Origin: Nymphaea colorata
Taxonomy: Eukaryota > Streptophyta > Magnoliopsida > Nymphaeales > Nymphaeaceae
Length of the DNA: 64,000 bases
Direction of reading: 5' to 3'
Assembly: GCF_008831285.2 (NCBI RefSeq)
Contig: NC_045140.1
Location: forward strand, 23,640,131-23,704,130
Shown: positions 37,201-49,400 of the stretch, in pieces
How the letters are laid out: every line of letters starts with the position of its first letter
Numbering within the stretch: the first letter of the stretch is position 1
Position numbers and translations under genes: made by a program
Notes under the pieces: model-generated
Seen by the model: only the letters and a program-made list of their open reading frames with translations
The model's database searches: none
What the model was told of the DNA's origin: nothing

Positions 37201-40200
37201 TCTCATAACAAAGGGAAGACTTTGGTTTTGAAGTACTGGCCTTTGTTCGTTTTCTCATTGCTTACATAATAATTTGTCCACTAAGGTGGACATTACATGT
37301 AGAACTTTTGTTCGCTTATGGATAAAAAATGTGCAGCCAAATATGCAGTTTTTCTCAGGTCTCAATTTTGAAATTCTTTTCATGGATATTTAGAGCTTAG
37401 ACTAAACAACTTATTGTTTCAATTGATTGTCACCTTATTTTCTGCATGTGTGTTTCGTCTCATGCTTCAGAGTTGTTACAGGGTATTGGTTGGCATCTGC
37501 ATCAACAATATTTGATAGATGAAAATTCTTGCAGTCATAATTTCAAATTGAGATTTATATTCTTGTACAGCATGCACGTGCATTGTTGTCACATATACTT
37601 GTCGGGCATTTTCCTGCATTATCTGTTCCATTGCTTTTTATTTTCCAATTTAGTGAGTTTCCTAACCATGTTGGGAAAAGAACAGTGGACCAACTTGCTC
37701 ATAACATTCTGAAGCATGTCTCATTTGGTTGTTATTGGATAAACATGTTGCCAATACAAATATGCGTTCGACATTTTGACAGTGTCCTTTTTCTTGCACT
37801 TGCTCTTCAATTTCACTTCATAGACCTATATTAACAGTTTAACTTTCTGTGTATAAACAGTCACTGGCTGAACTACATGAGATGGCAAGCAAGTACTATG
37901 AAGACATTGCCCTACCAAAGTTGGTAAGATAAACTTATATTGCTCTTTATTCAAAATCCCAAGATAGGTTTTCTTTTCTAAAGAAACATATATCGAGTTC
38001 TTCTTTGAGATATACTTTGTTGCAGGTAGCAGATTGTGGATCACTTGAACTCTCTCCTGTTGATGGGCGAACACTAACTGACTTCATGCATGCAAGGGGG
38101 TTACAGATGCATTCACTTGGACGTGTGGTGAGACACTTTGTTTTGCTAAATTTGTGAAAAAAAAATAGTAGAAAAGAGAGACTTGAAGCCCTCACTCTTC
38201 TAGTTGGATTACATCTTCTTTTTCTTCAGTTTGAATTACAAAGATCATGTTTCTGACTTAATAGGAGTGCTAGCTAGCTCTTGATTTCTTATAATATCAT
38301 TGACTTGCATGAACCAGGGCGAGCTTTCCGACAAGCTTCCTCACATACAATCCCTTTGTATTCATGAGATGGTTACTCGAGCCTTCAAGCACATTCTGCA
38401 AGCAGTTATTGCTGCAGTTAAGAATGTGGATGACTTGGCTGGAGCAATAGCGGCCTGCCTAAATATTTTGCTAGGAGAAGCAACCAAAAATGAAGATGGA
38501 AATGATTTAAAAATGAAGTGGTTAGACACTTTTCTTTCTAAAAGATTTGGATGGAAACTCAAAGACACAGATTTGCAAGATATTAGAAAGATTGCAGTTC
38601 TTCGTGGACTCTGCCACAAGGTTTTTCCTGTCTCAAAAACTTAAGACTTAGTTACAAATGGGGCATATTTTCACATTTCTGAGAGAGACATGTATTTCCT
38701 TTTAATTGCTATCTTGTAGGTTGGTTTAGAGATGGTTCCTAGAGATTATGAGATGGATAAAAAGAGACCATTTGAAAAGTCGGACATCATCAGTATGGTT
38801 CCTGTTTACAAAGTAAGCCTTCTAGTCTTAGCAGAATTCAATTGTCAGACTCATCCTGAAAAGGATAACGTCCATATGTGACTTGAACCTCCTTTCTGTT
38901 CCTCAGCATGTAGCGTGCTCATCAGCAGATGGTCGAACTTTATTGGAGTCATCTAAGACTGCACTAGATAAAGGAAAGCTTGATGATGCTGTCAACTGTG
39001 GAACAAAGGTATACTAAAACTATTCATTTTCAAATTATGAGCCATATTGTTTTGTTTGTGTAATGATTCCATGCTTTGAATTTGAAGGCACTGTCAAAAC
39101 TTTTGGCTGTCTGTGGCCCTTATCATCGGATGACTGCTGGAGCATACAGTCTGTTAGCTGTGGTACTCTATCATACAGGAGACTTCAACCAGGTAACCTG
39201 CAACATAGTGATGGTTTGTAACATATAAACAAATGGTTTTGTCATATTGCATGGAAAGAGTTTCCAGTATCAGGTTGATATTATGCTTAGTGTTCTCTCA
39301 GCTGCATTATATTATGTCTTAATTTATCATTAAGTTGGAGGTGATTTATTTAAATGTTACATCTCAGCTGCTGCATCAATCCTACAAATCATTTTACGGA
39401 CCTTCTTTCCTCATTGTACAGTAAATCTCTCAGTGGTTTGTGGTTTCATTGCAACCATTGACCTAGATATGATCATGTCCTTGAATTGTTTCTTCCTTTA
39501 GATGCCTTGAGAAGGCTTATAATTCTTTGCCTATTTAATCTGTAAGTAACCTAATTTACATTAAATTAATTTTGCCTTATGCAGGCAACTATTTATCAGC
39601 AAAAGGCCCTAGATATAAATGAGAAGGAGCTTGGACTTGACCACCCTGATACAATGAAGAGCTATGGGGATCTTTCAGTTTTCTATTACCGTCTGCAACA
39701 TACTGAACTGGCTTTGAAGTAAGCTCATTATGCCTTGAATGCATTTGCCTTCATTATCATGGGAGCACATCTTTATTTTTCTTTTTCCTTTTCAATTTCA
39801 ACCTTTGCTTTTCTTCTTTTCCAGTTTCCATTTTTATCTGATGCTTTACCTGGAATTCTTAGGACACTAGGTGTGTAGTAGACAAAGTTTCCCTTTTTCT
39901 CATCGTAATTTTTATTTTTTAGTTTTTATTTTCTGTATTTTATTTTTCCTTTTTTTAGTGCAGCTGAAAGCCTCAGCTAGGAGAGCCGTTAGGCTTCCAA
40001 CGGCTAGACTGCTAGCCATTGGGGAACCCAATGGCTCCTTCCTTGGGCCTATATATGTGTGCTTTTTTGGCCCCCTTCTTGTGAGCTTCTTTGAAGCTGT
40101 TTTGTATGAGTATTTAGTGACTTTTTTTATGCCTTGGTGCATCGGTTTTCCTCATTCACATTGTGAGATATCTTTAGATTGTGGAATATAGATTCAAATC

Positions 40201-43200
40201 TAATTTAATTTTTTGTGTTGATTGGGTGTTATCCTCATTGAACAAGACCTCAAGTATACGAGTTTATACCTATATTTTTGTTCTTACAGGAAGCACCATC
40301 AATAATGTTTCAAACTTCAAAGTTCGTTTTTCTTATGTTAAGTACAAATAAGGAGCATAGACCAGGTTGATCATTAGCTTGTCTGCCATAGATAGGTCTC
40401 TGCCTCTTCATAAGATATTTCAATAGGTCCCTACATATGATATTTCAAATTTGTCCTGGTTTTTCATCATAAGTTTCTATTTTTCATCATAAGCATTAAT
40501 CCAATAAGCTATAGGCAGAGGCACTCTGTATGCAACTGAAACAAAAGGTGTTACAGTTGGAACTTGGAAGTATCCCATATAAATTAAGAATTTAAGATAC
40601 ATGAAGTTAATTTTCAGTGTAATTTTTCATAATGAAAGGAGATCGGTAAATCTTTTGCTTCCCTGGAAGGGATATTTCCATGAGAAGCCCAGGATCGGAG
40701 GCAGTTTCAGGTTTTGGCGTTGATGAGGTTTCTTCCTCTTATGCATAAGCTGTTTGGGAGAAAGAATTTAGTTATAAAAGATCTTGTATGAGTTTAATTT
40801 ACAGCAGCATTATTCTTTTTCCAAAGACTGACTTGACTTTTTCTTCAGCAGTACTCAAAACAAACATTTTCTTCCTGTTTTCGTTTATGTATGCATAATA
40901 TTTCTTCTCTTAATAGTCCCACTAAGGGTTTGCTATTTTTAATGTGCAAAATATTATGTCGCTGACTTTTAGCCTTTAATCTTTCTAGGTATGTAAATCG
41001 AGCACTGTACCTTCTGCATCTAACATGTGGGACATCACATCCTAACACTGCCGCAACATACATCAATGTGGCAATGATGGAAGAAGGCCTGGGGAATGTG
41101 CATGTTGCTCTCAGATATCTACACGAGGCCCTCAAGTGCAACCAAAGATTACTCGGAGCTGACCACATTCAAGTATGTATATTTAAATTCACATCACTTT
41201 AATTATCGTCACTTTCACCTCACCCACAAACAAATGCACATCCAAGCATGGGTTTAGAAGTGCTAGGAACACCTAAGCAGCAGACCCAATAGAACAGCCT
41301 AGTCGAGGCTTAGGCAGTAGCCTACATGGACCTAGTTGGTCAGTCTCCACAAAATAATATTAAGGGGCAAAAGAAGATGATGAAGAAAAGGGATGTTGGT
41401 GACCTGAAACTCCCACACCTCAAGTAACAAACTAAAAGACGGAAAAATAAAAATGCCACACTTCTAAAGCAAATAAATTTTTAAAAGAATTTTTATTGGG
41501 ACCGCCTAGGTGCTCCCACCTAGGCAACTAAGATGCCATCTGCCACCTAAGCCACTTCAGAAGCATGATCAAATATGCTATCATGCCCTCTTCTGAAAAG
41601 ATTCGAAAAAGAAAGCTACACAAAGGTAAACCTATAAAATTGCACATACTGATGAATCATATTAATATTCTATAGCTATATTGTGGAAAACTTTGGGGAA
41701 CCCATCAAATTATGTTTTGATTTTACTGATGTTCTGTTAATTTGTCGGTTCTCTTGTACTTCGGAAAATTTTGATAATATCTTTTGTTGTTAAGTTACTA
41801 TGGTTTTCTTAAAAAGATTCTGTTTTTAATCCTGTCCATTACTGCATGGCTGATGCTTATTATTCAGCATCATATGCACATCCCTATATCTTATGAGACA
41901 TATTTATGTGATCTCAGTTCTGGCTGCTCTAGAAATTAATACAGTTTTCAACATTTTATACACTTACTACCGTCTAACAGTCTGTTGTTTCTGTTTAACT
42001 TCCAGACTGCTGCAAGCTATCACGCCATTGCTATAGCTCTTTCACTGATGGAGGCATATCCACTTAGTGTCCAACATGAACAAACAACCTTACAGATACT
42101 CAAAGCTAAACTTGGAATGGAAGACCTTCGCACTCAGGTTGTTTGATTTTTCATGTTATTTAATTCTTTACATTCTTATTTCTCGAGTTTAATGTTGATT
42201 GCGATGGGTTTTTATGAGAAGGATGCTGCTGCCTGGTTAGAATATTTTGAATCTAAGAACATAGAACAACAAGAAGCTGTGCGCAATGGTACACCAAAGC
42301 CCGACACAACTATAGCCAGCAAAGGGCACCTCAGGTACTAATCATCATGTAACATGTAACCTGTTGAATGTCTATAAGAATGTTATTCATTCTAATATCT
42401 TCTCCGAATCAGTGTATCAGATCTCCTTGACTACATAAACCCAGATACAGAGACAAAAGGAAGAGACATGCAGAAAAAACGTCGGGCAAAGGTAGTTAAT
42501 GCCACTTTTTGACTTCATTGTCAGGACGCACACTTCGTATCTTTATATCCTTTTCGACATCCTTGTATTTTTAACCTAACCATCAATTAGTGAACGGATC
42601 ATCTGATTGTGTTCCCATGGAACTCATCCTAGAATAGTATGGTTGCGAACACATAAATTCATGCAACTAGGATATAGCTTCTTTTATGTAAAGGAACATC
42701 CATGGAACAATGGGAATAACTTTTCATAATGTGGTAGAAGATAATTTTATTAACTGCAACCCAACTTTTAGTTCTTATTGAAGTTTGAACTAAATTCCAC
42801 CTCTCATCAGATGATGTTGCATCCTCTCAAACTATTCTCTTAATACCATAAAAAGTTATAACTTTAATCACTCTACAAGTTGATATTTTAATAGACAATT
42901 TTCTGATGCTTAAAATAAAACTACTCTTTTCAAGTTTGCAAACTTCTTCCATGTCAATGCTTCTCACCTATATATTTCCTATTCTGTTCTTTGGCAGATG
43001 CTGCTGATGAAGACCAATTCTGAAATACTAAGAGATGACATTCAACATGAAATAAGCCCTGCATCAAATGATAGGACAGCAGAAAGCCCAGCAGGCGAAG
43101 ATCATATAGAAACCACACTAGAAGACAATCTCAAAACCAAGACAGAAGTGCATTTAGAAGAAAAGGTTGACACATCCACACATGAATTAAATCAACCAGC

Positions 43201-44902
43201 ACATGTTGATAGAGATCAAAGCGAACTTCCTGATGATGAAGGATGGCAAGAAGCTGGTTCACGGGGGCGTCTTGGAAATTCAGGGGGCCGTAGGTTTAGC
43301 CAAAGGAAACCAGCCTTGTCTAAGCTCAATACAAACAGTCCTGAATCCTCTAACTTCCAGGGCACAATGTACAAAAGAAAAACTCCGTCACCAGGGCAAA
43401 AGTTGTTTGTGCCTCCAAGAACACCTACATCTGATGTCAATACTGTTGGAAAATTGGTCAAATCTTCTAATTTTGTTGATAAAGATAATCCAACTGAACA
43501 TGCAAAAAAGTTAGAGAACACCACCGAATCTCAGCAGCATTCAGAATTAAGAGTTATTGGGAAGTCTTCATCCCCAACTTCAACAGTCACAACGGTGGCT
43601 TCTAAGTTTCTCTCATACAAAGAAGTAGCTCTTGCAACTCCTGGCACAGTGTTCAGGACTGTAATGGGAACATCAGAAGATGTAGCCACAGGTAGTACCA
43701 GCGGACAGGTTCGAAGTGATGTAAAGGCAGGGAACAAGGAGGAAAACATCAGTTCAAAAGCAGAGTTGCAGGAAGAAAAAGTTGTAGATAAATGTGAAAG
43801 ATTGATTGAATCAGACTGTCCAGAGTTGGCTCAGGATGTGAAGAATGTGACTCCAACTGACACAACACTATCTCCAAGAGATGGCAAAAAGAACAAGACA
43901 GCAACTGAGGCAAGCAACAGCAAACTCTCAGCAGCAGCTGAACCATTCAATCCGGGTGCTCTGCCTTCTATTCAGCCATTCTGCACAATATCTTCAGCAG
44001 GATTTGATGATGGGAGATCAGATCAAGGAGTTCTTCCTCAACCTGTAAACATCCGACACCAGCCGTCTATTGCAGCCAGAGTCCCATGTGGCCCACGATT
44101 ATCTGCATATTACACAAATGGACATGGCTACCGACTAAAAGCTGGATATCTTAACCCCGTTATGGACAGAATCAGCTTCAGCTCTCCTAGGACAATGAAT
44201 CCCGATGCAGCTGAATTTGTGCCTGGAAAAGTCTGGCCGCCATCTCCATCAGTAGGTGCAGAAGCCCATTCACATGAGCAACCAGAAACGGCATTTGACA
44301 GCAAGGACAAGTATGAAAAACCTACTAATTCATTAGAGGACCAATTGGAAAATGAAGCGACCATGGAAGAAACCAAGAAAAATAATGATAAGATGCAAAA
44401 ATGTGAACTGGCAAGGCAAATTCTGCTCAGTTTCATCATCAAATCGGTCCAGGACAACCTAGAATCTGTTAAATTGCAAGTGGTTGCAGCTCAATCAGCA
44501 CAAAACAATAGATCTTCCGTTCAGTGTTTAAATCCCATTGGAAGAGATTCTGCAATAATCAAAGTTCTTTATGGAAATGAAAACAACAAAGAATTGGACT
44601 TCCAGTCTCACCCTTCTTGTCCGGAACAGTCTATAAATGCAGAAGAGAATCAGTGTTTAGATCCCATTGGAAGAGATTCTGCAATAATCAAAGTCCTCTA
44701 TGGAGATGAAAACAACCCAAAAATGGACTTCCAGTCTCACCCTTGTCAGGAACAGTCTATAAATGAAGAAGAGAGCAAGAACAGAGATGTCGAAGGTGAA
44801 GGTTTTACAGTTGTTAGTAAAAGGAGAAAGAACAGGCAACAATTCAGTAGTACAGTTAATGATCTATATGGTCACCCATCTATATGCACATCTGCAGGCT
44901 AA
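31234..44902 (+). CDS. REC1: CLU-family protein, REC1/TSS type (clustered mitochondria homologue with TPRs)
   Basis: A complete 23-exon gene; the exons sum to 5313 bases, giving 1770 aa. Plant REC proteins (REDUCED CHLOROPLAST COVERAGE) are cytosolic and nuclear CLU relatives that affect chloroplast compartment size. Exons: 31234-31303, 31512-31573, 31693-31785, 31912-31984, 33946-34215, 34613-34677, 35200-35331, 35431-35472, 35578-36108, 36208-36365, 36505-37006, 37861-37923, 38026-38127, 38318-38620, 38720-38812, 38907-39008, 39088-39192, 39585-39718, 40989-41172, 42006-42137, 42222-42334, 42413-42491, 42998-44902. The start MAPKASRSK plus a Lys-rich tract matches the family. Residues to about 190 form the CLU N-domain. 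[13 protein letters not shown] (about 270) and [17 protein letters not shown] lead into the CLU domain. TPR-like helices follow (about 850-1070). The long C-terminal exon carries [13 protein letters not shown] and ends [15 protein letters not shown]1 is preferred over REC2/REC3 by the VPP and DVSVFK-like wording, with moderate certainty. Confidence 0.93.
39957..40310. mobile_element. Possible LTR-like fragment with hairpins, in a CLU intron
   Basis: Two adjacent inverted repeats, AGCCGTT/AACGGCT (39984-40005) and the perfect 10-bp stem AGCCATTGGG/CCCAATGGCT (40014-40036), precede GGGCCTATATATGTG, a TATA-like motif. About 200 bp of unique-looking sequence follows. This arrangement resembles the U3 and core promoter of a retrotransposon LTR, but no boundaries, target duplication or internal region were found. 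Confidence 0.3.
41251..41560. mobile_element. hAT-like MITE, 310 bp, in a CLU intron
   Basis: It is flanked by the direct repeat AAGCATG (41244-41250 and 41561-41567). The termini are imperfect inverted repeats: GGTTTAGAAGTGCTAGG at the left against, read inward from the right, CTGAAGTGGCTTAGG. Internal CTAGGTG/CACCTAAG words occur in both orientations. Non-coding; it lies between the CLU exons ending 41172 and starting 42006. Confidence 0.7.
44522..44776 (+). repeat. In-frame tandem duplication in the CLU C-terminus
   Basis: Copy one (44522-44650, 43 codons) and copy two (44651-44776, 42 codons) both begin QCL(N/D)[14 protein letters not shown] and end EQSIN-EE. The high DNA identity suggests a fairly recent duplication that kept the frame. 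It lies in the low-complexity tail, outside the CLU and TPR parts. Confidence 0.92.
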
Positions 44903-46471
44903 GGTTTCACGGCATGATAAGAGAGGAGATACAAAAGAATAACATGCATGCTGGTTAGACGAATAGAGAAAGTAATGCAAAAAAATAGTGACTGCAATTT
45001 ATTTCATTCGTATTTCTTTCCTTTTCCGCTTCCATGGTGGTTTCCTTCATGAACAAAGTGCAGACATTCTAAAGGTGGACATAGAACAAAGTTGCAGCAG
45101 GAAGACTGAACTTTGATTCAAGCTTGAATTTGTCAGAGGGATCCACAAGCATATAAAGTGTGGACCTTCACTGATGAAGCTGGATTTTGTTGGTGCTGGC
45201 TGTCATCTTACTCATATTCAAGGAACAATCTGCTTGTTGCATTGCTAGAAATCGCGGTTGCCATAGTTTGGTTTTGCAGCAAATTGTACATATGCTTGAA
45301 GTGATAGAATTAGTAATCTGTGCCCTGCAACTTGTGTATGTTCCAACATAATAAATATCATTAGATTGTAATACAAGCTCAAAGCTCCCTTTCTAGAATG
45401 TTGCTACTGCTAAGGCAACTTCTAGTGAATTAAGGAATGTGTGCTGTGTATATGTGTGTGAGAAAGAGAAAGGCAACAAGCAGCCTAAAAATTTTCTTTA
45501 TACCATCGTTTGATTGCCCAAATGTAAGAGGTCAAAATGAAACACTTAAATCGGATCATCTCCACAATGTGAAACTTGACTTACTAATCAACCGTTTGAA
45601 AAATAATGGAGTAAGCATGGAAAAGCATACCATACGAAACCATAACATGGGGACAAACATATGAACAAAACTTTAATCTTGTAAAATGATCTGGGATTCT
45701 TTTCTAACAAACAAACGTGAATATGCATCCATTGCATAAGGCGATGATAGGACCCTAAAAGTTGCATTCTGGAGTTAAAAGGAGGAATTTGGAAACAAAA
45801 TGAACCACTTATTAGTATGACAGTTGCATAAAGAACCCAACACCTTTTTCCCTAAAAAAATCAAATAAATTAGTCAGCTAAAACCACTCCCAAGGTGGTG
45901 GCGAAGGAAGGAAAGGGGGAAAAGGTGTACCTGTCTAAATTTAAAATTGTGAATCCTGCACCCCAAGAATAAAGATCTAAAGTACGAAGTGTTTTACACC
46001 TGAAAGAAATATTTAATTTTGGAGGCCCCAATCCATTTCCTTTTCGAGGATTGACGACATGCAAAAAGAAAGGTAGTTGCATTTGATCAAATACATCACT
46101 ATTATTATCTCACTCTTTACATGCAAAATTGCACCTACAATTGTCAAGTCAACAAGTCATCTGACAAGGATAAGCAAGAATGCTGCTTCCTGGTAGAACT
46201 ACTGTCATGCACCACCTCCCCCTCTCTTCCTCCCCCACGCCATTTCCTAAGCATTGCTTAAGATGGTTGCTTTCAAAAATATGCGGATCAAATGAGGTTA
46301 TTTGCCCATTCGTAACTGCACCGCCATGCAGATAATACATTTTTGTTCGTTCTGACATCATTCCAAATGTGCACCTTCAGGCCCTGGAGCGAAGCCCATC
46401 CCCATTTTCATTTGCTTTCTGACACTCAACTTTGTGAACTAGAAACTGTACTGAAACTTTTGTCCTTCCAT
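44903..46471. other. Convergent intergenic region between the CLU and Toc90-like genes
   Basis: It holds the two 3' ends and no further gene that I can recognise. Short open frames have no family resemblance. Confidence 0.7.
45350..45355 (+). terminator. Candidate poly(A) signal of the CLU-family gene
   Basis: AATAAA occurs about 450 bases after the stop codon, followed by a T-rich stretch. It is a plausible near-upstream element; plant poly(A) signals are loose, so the site is not certain. Confidence 0.4.
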
Positions 46472-49400
46472 TTATTTAGCATGTAGATCTTCTTTTCTCC
46501 CAAACAGCGCCCTGACAATTGGGATGACAACTAATAGGACCAACTGAACATGCTCAGAGCTAGAAACCTTGACACAAGCCTGACCCATTTGCCTGCTGTT
46601 TATATTGGCCTGGACAGACATGTTTGTGCCATGGGCAGGGCGAAAATCTATCTGCAAGCTTCCTCCATATACCACCTCTTTCTTGTATGACAAAGCGGTC
46701 ACAGCTGCAGTAGCTTTTTCATTCCTAACAGGATAATCTCTCCCTCTAAGAGACATTTCCAAGCTCCCTCCACATGCTGTTTCTCCTTGACCAGCAATGC
46801 CACCAGCATTTAGAACCAGCTTCAACCATTTCTTTATCAACAAAGAGTTTTCAACCTTTGCTCCAACAAAAAGGTTGCCATCAACTGATGTAAGCGAAAC
46901 CGCACCACCAATTTTATTATGCTTAAAGCTTCTGACTTTTGAATCTCCACGAACAGTGCAAAGAAGGTTTTCATTGGTAGCTTGTACATCCAGGCCTCCA
47001 TAACTTGAGGCCCCATTTTCAGTCATATAAGCAGCCGTACAATCACTTTGAAAACTAAAATTTCGCTTCTCCTTGTTCACCTGTCCCATGATGAGGGCGT
47101 GGACATTGTTCTCTGAGACCAAGGAAGCTTCAACATTAACTCCATCAAAACCAAAATCATGATCCCAACCTTGTGAGTCTAAAACAGGCCTCACGAACCA
47201 TTTGCCATTAGTCTCCAAGCAACGATATCTGTAAGATGGATAATCTGAATCAAAGCTTTGTGGAAGAGGATTATCTGAGAGAGGAAATACATCTGGAGGC
47301 ACATCCCTGTCAAAACTATCATCCGTACCAAATTGTCCACTGTCAGAAGCGCTACCAGCACTCCACCTTTGGCATTCTTCTCTCCATTGTTTCTTTAAGA
47401 ACAATGTCTCACGATAATCCAGCTCACCACGATAATCCTTCTTCTGGGACTTAGACAATTGCTCAACCTGTGCTTTTGTTAGTATACGGATAGGAGGTAA
47501 TTTGTCAAAGTCGTCTTCTTCATCCATATCAACTAGCCCTTCTGCCTCTTCGTAGCTACTCACCATTGACATCTTTACTGCAGGATGAGGCTGTAGAAGT
47601 GATGAGAGAAGATGTGGTAATGAAGGCAATCTTCTGCCTTTTCTCCTTTCATGAGCATCGTATTTGAATTTCAAGATGGCATTTGCATCCGTTAAGACCT
47701 TGGAAGAAATGGTCAAGAGCAAGAATTGGCGCTTCCAAGCTTGACCATTTGGAAGAACTTTCTCCCCTTCCCTGTTGGTCTTACAAAAAGGATGGTTCTC
47801 TACCAACAACACAGGATTCAATAACTGTGTATCACCCAGTGCCATGTGTATATAGTGTTGAACCAGGTTGGTGCACTGACTTACAAACAAGTCATAACCA
47901 ACTGGAGAGCCATCAGGTCCTTCAGGAATGGCAGAAGAATGAGTCATCACAAGGATGGTACTAAACCATATTTCAGAGCCAAAAGTCTCTGTTATAAGCT
48001 TTAGTAGTGCAAAGTCACCATGACCTATACTGATAACATCCAGGCGGTCAACATATAGAACAATATCAGGACGAGATTTTCTCATGAATCTTTTGATGGA
48101 AAATAGGATTTTTCTGTTCCGCCGTTGACTATAAACAGAAGGTGAAAGACCCGGTGTATCAACCACCTTGACCTTGATCCCATTCACCATCCCCACAACC
48201 TCCTGAATCTTGATAGTGGATGGCTGGAAAGCATCAGTCTTGGTTTTTGCCTCATTGAAAATAGAATTAATGGTTGCACTTTTACCTACACCTGTTTTCC
48301 CTAGAACAAGAATTGTAATGGAAAATTCCAAGTCAATTTTACCAGTGGACTCTAGGTCCAAAGCTACTGTTTTAGCTCTATCACCTTGAAGCAAAGCATT
48401 TGATTCTAGTGATCCAGCCTGTATTAGCCCAGCAAGTTGTAATCGATATAAAACCTGTGAAACCACAAGATTTGTCGATGGGAAACCAAGTCTATGCATA
48501 AGCTGCAGGAACTTAATTTGAAGTCCATGTAACTGTGCCAATTTATCACCATTTATTTGACCAGCATTAGAGAATGACAAGTGTGAATTTTCAGAAACAG
48601 CAGATGCTGAAGAATGAGGTTCATCACCCATTGAGAAAGAGCAAGGGTCAGTAGGTTCCACTGCAGATTCACTAGCAAGTACATCCGAACCTGGAGAGAG
48701 AAAAAAAGAAAACAACAGAAACAACAATATCAGGTCTCAATACTCAACAACAGGCATCCATCAGGATGAGTCTTATGTGCTGAAGTGATAGCATTTCAAT
48801 TGACAGGTATATTATAGGTAGTTTATCACAATATCATATGATAGACCAGACAAAGCCTATGAACCCAGAAAGAGCAACTTCAGATCTTTAATATCAAAAA
48901 CTAACTGTTAAATTTTACAGGTCTACTCCCTTTAATTTTTTTATGGATAATACTAAACGGCGAGGAGCTACAATAACTGCCTAAAATTACCTTATAGGCA
49001 ACTCACGAATAAATCCACAACACTAGTACACAACAATTCCCAGAAAATGTGCCAGTTTGCTATATAAAATCCAGAACATAGATATAAATGAAAGAAGCCA
49101 TATAACAAAATCTCTTTGGACAAAGTTTACAACATTGACTTACTCAAACATTACATCATCTACTACAAACAAGAGACATGATAACCAACAAGCAATGTGC
49201 CGTTCCAATGAAGCATGTCCATGATTGAACCTCCAATGCATTATAACAATAACTTCATTGCGAGTGGATCATGCATGAGTCACCCTTAATCATGGCTATA
49301 CCACCATGCTGGTGCTTCAGATCAAGAATGCCTTCATTATCATTTGTCATGTACCCTCAACAATATCTGAAATTCCCAAATATACTACATGTCAAGAAGG

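Noticed and set aside
42998-44902. A stand-alone 634-residue plus-strand gene starting MLLMKTNSE.
   Set aside because: It is the last exon of the CLU gene. It is preceded by a good acceptor (TTTGGCAG) and continues the frame from 42491.
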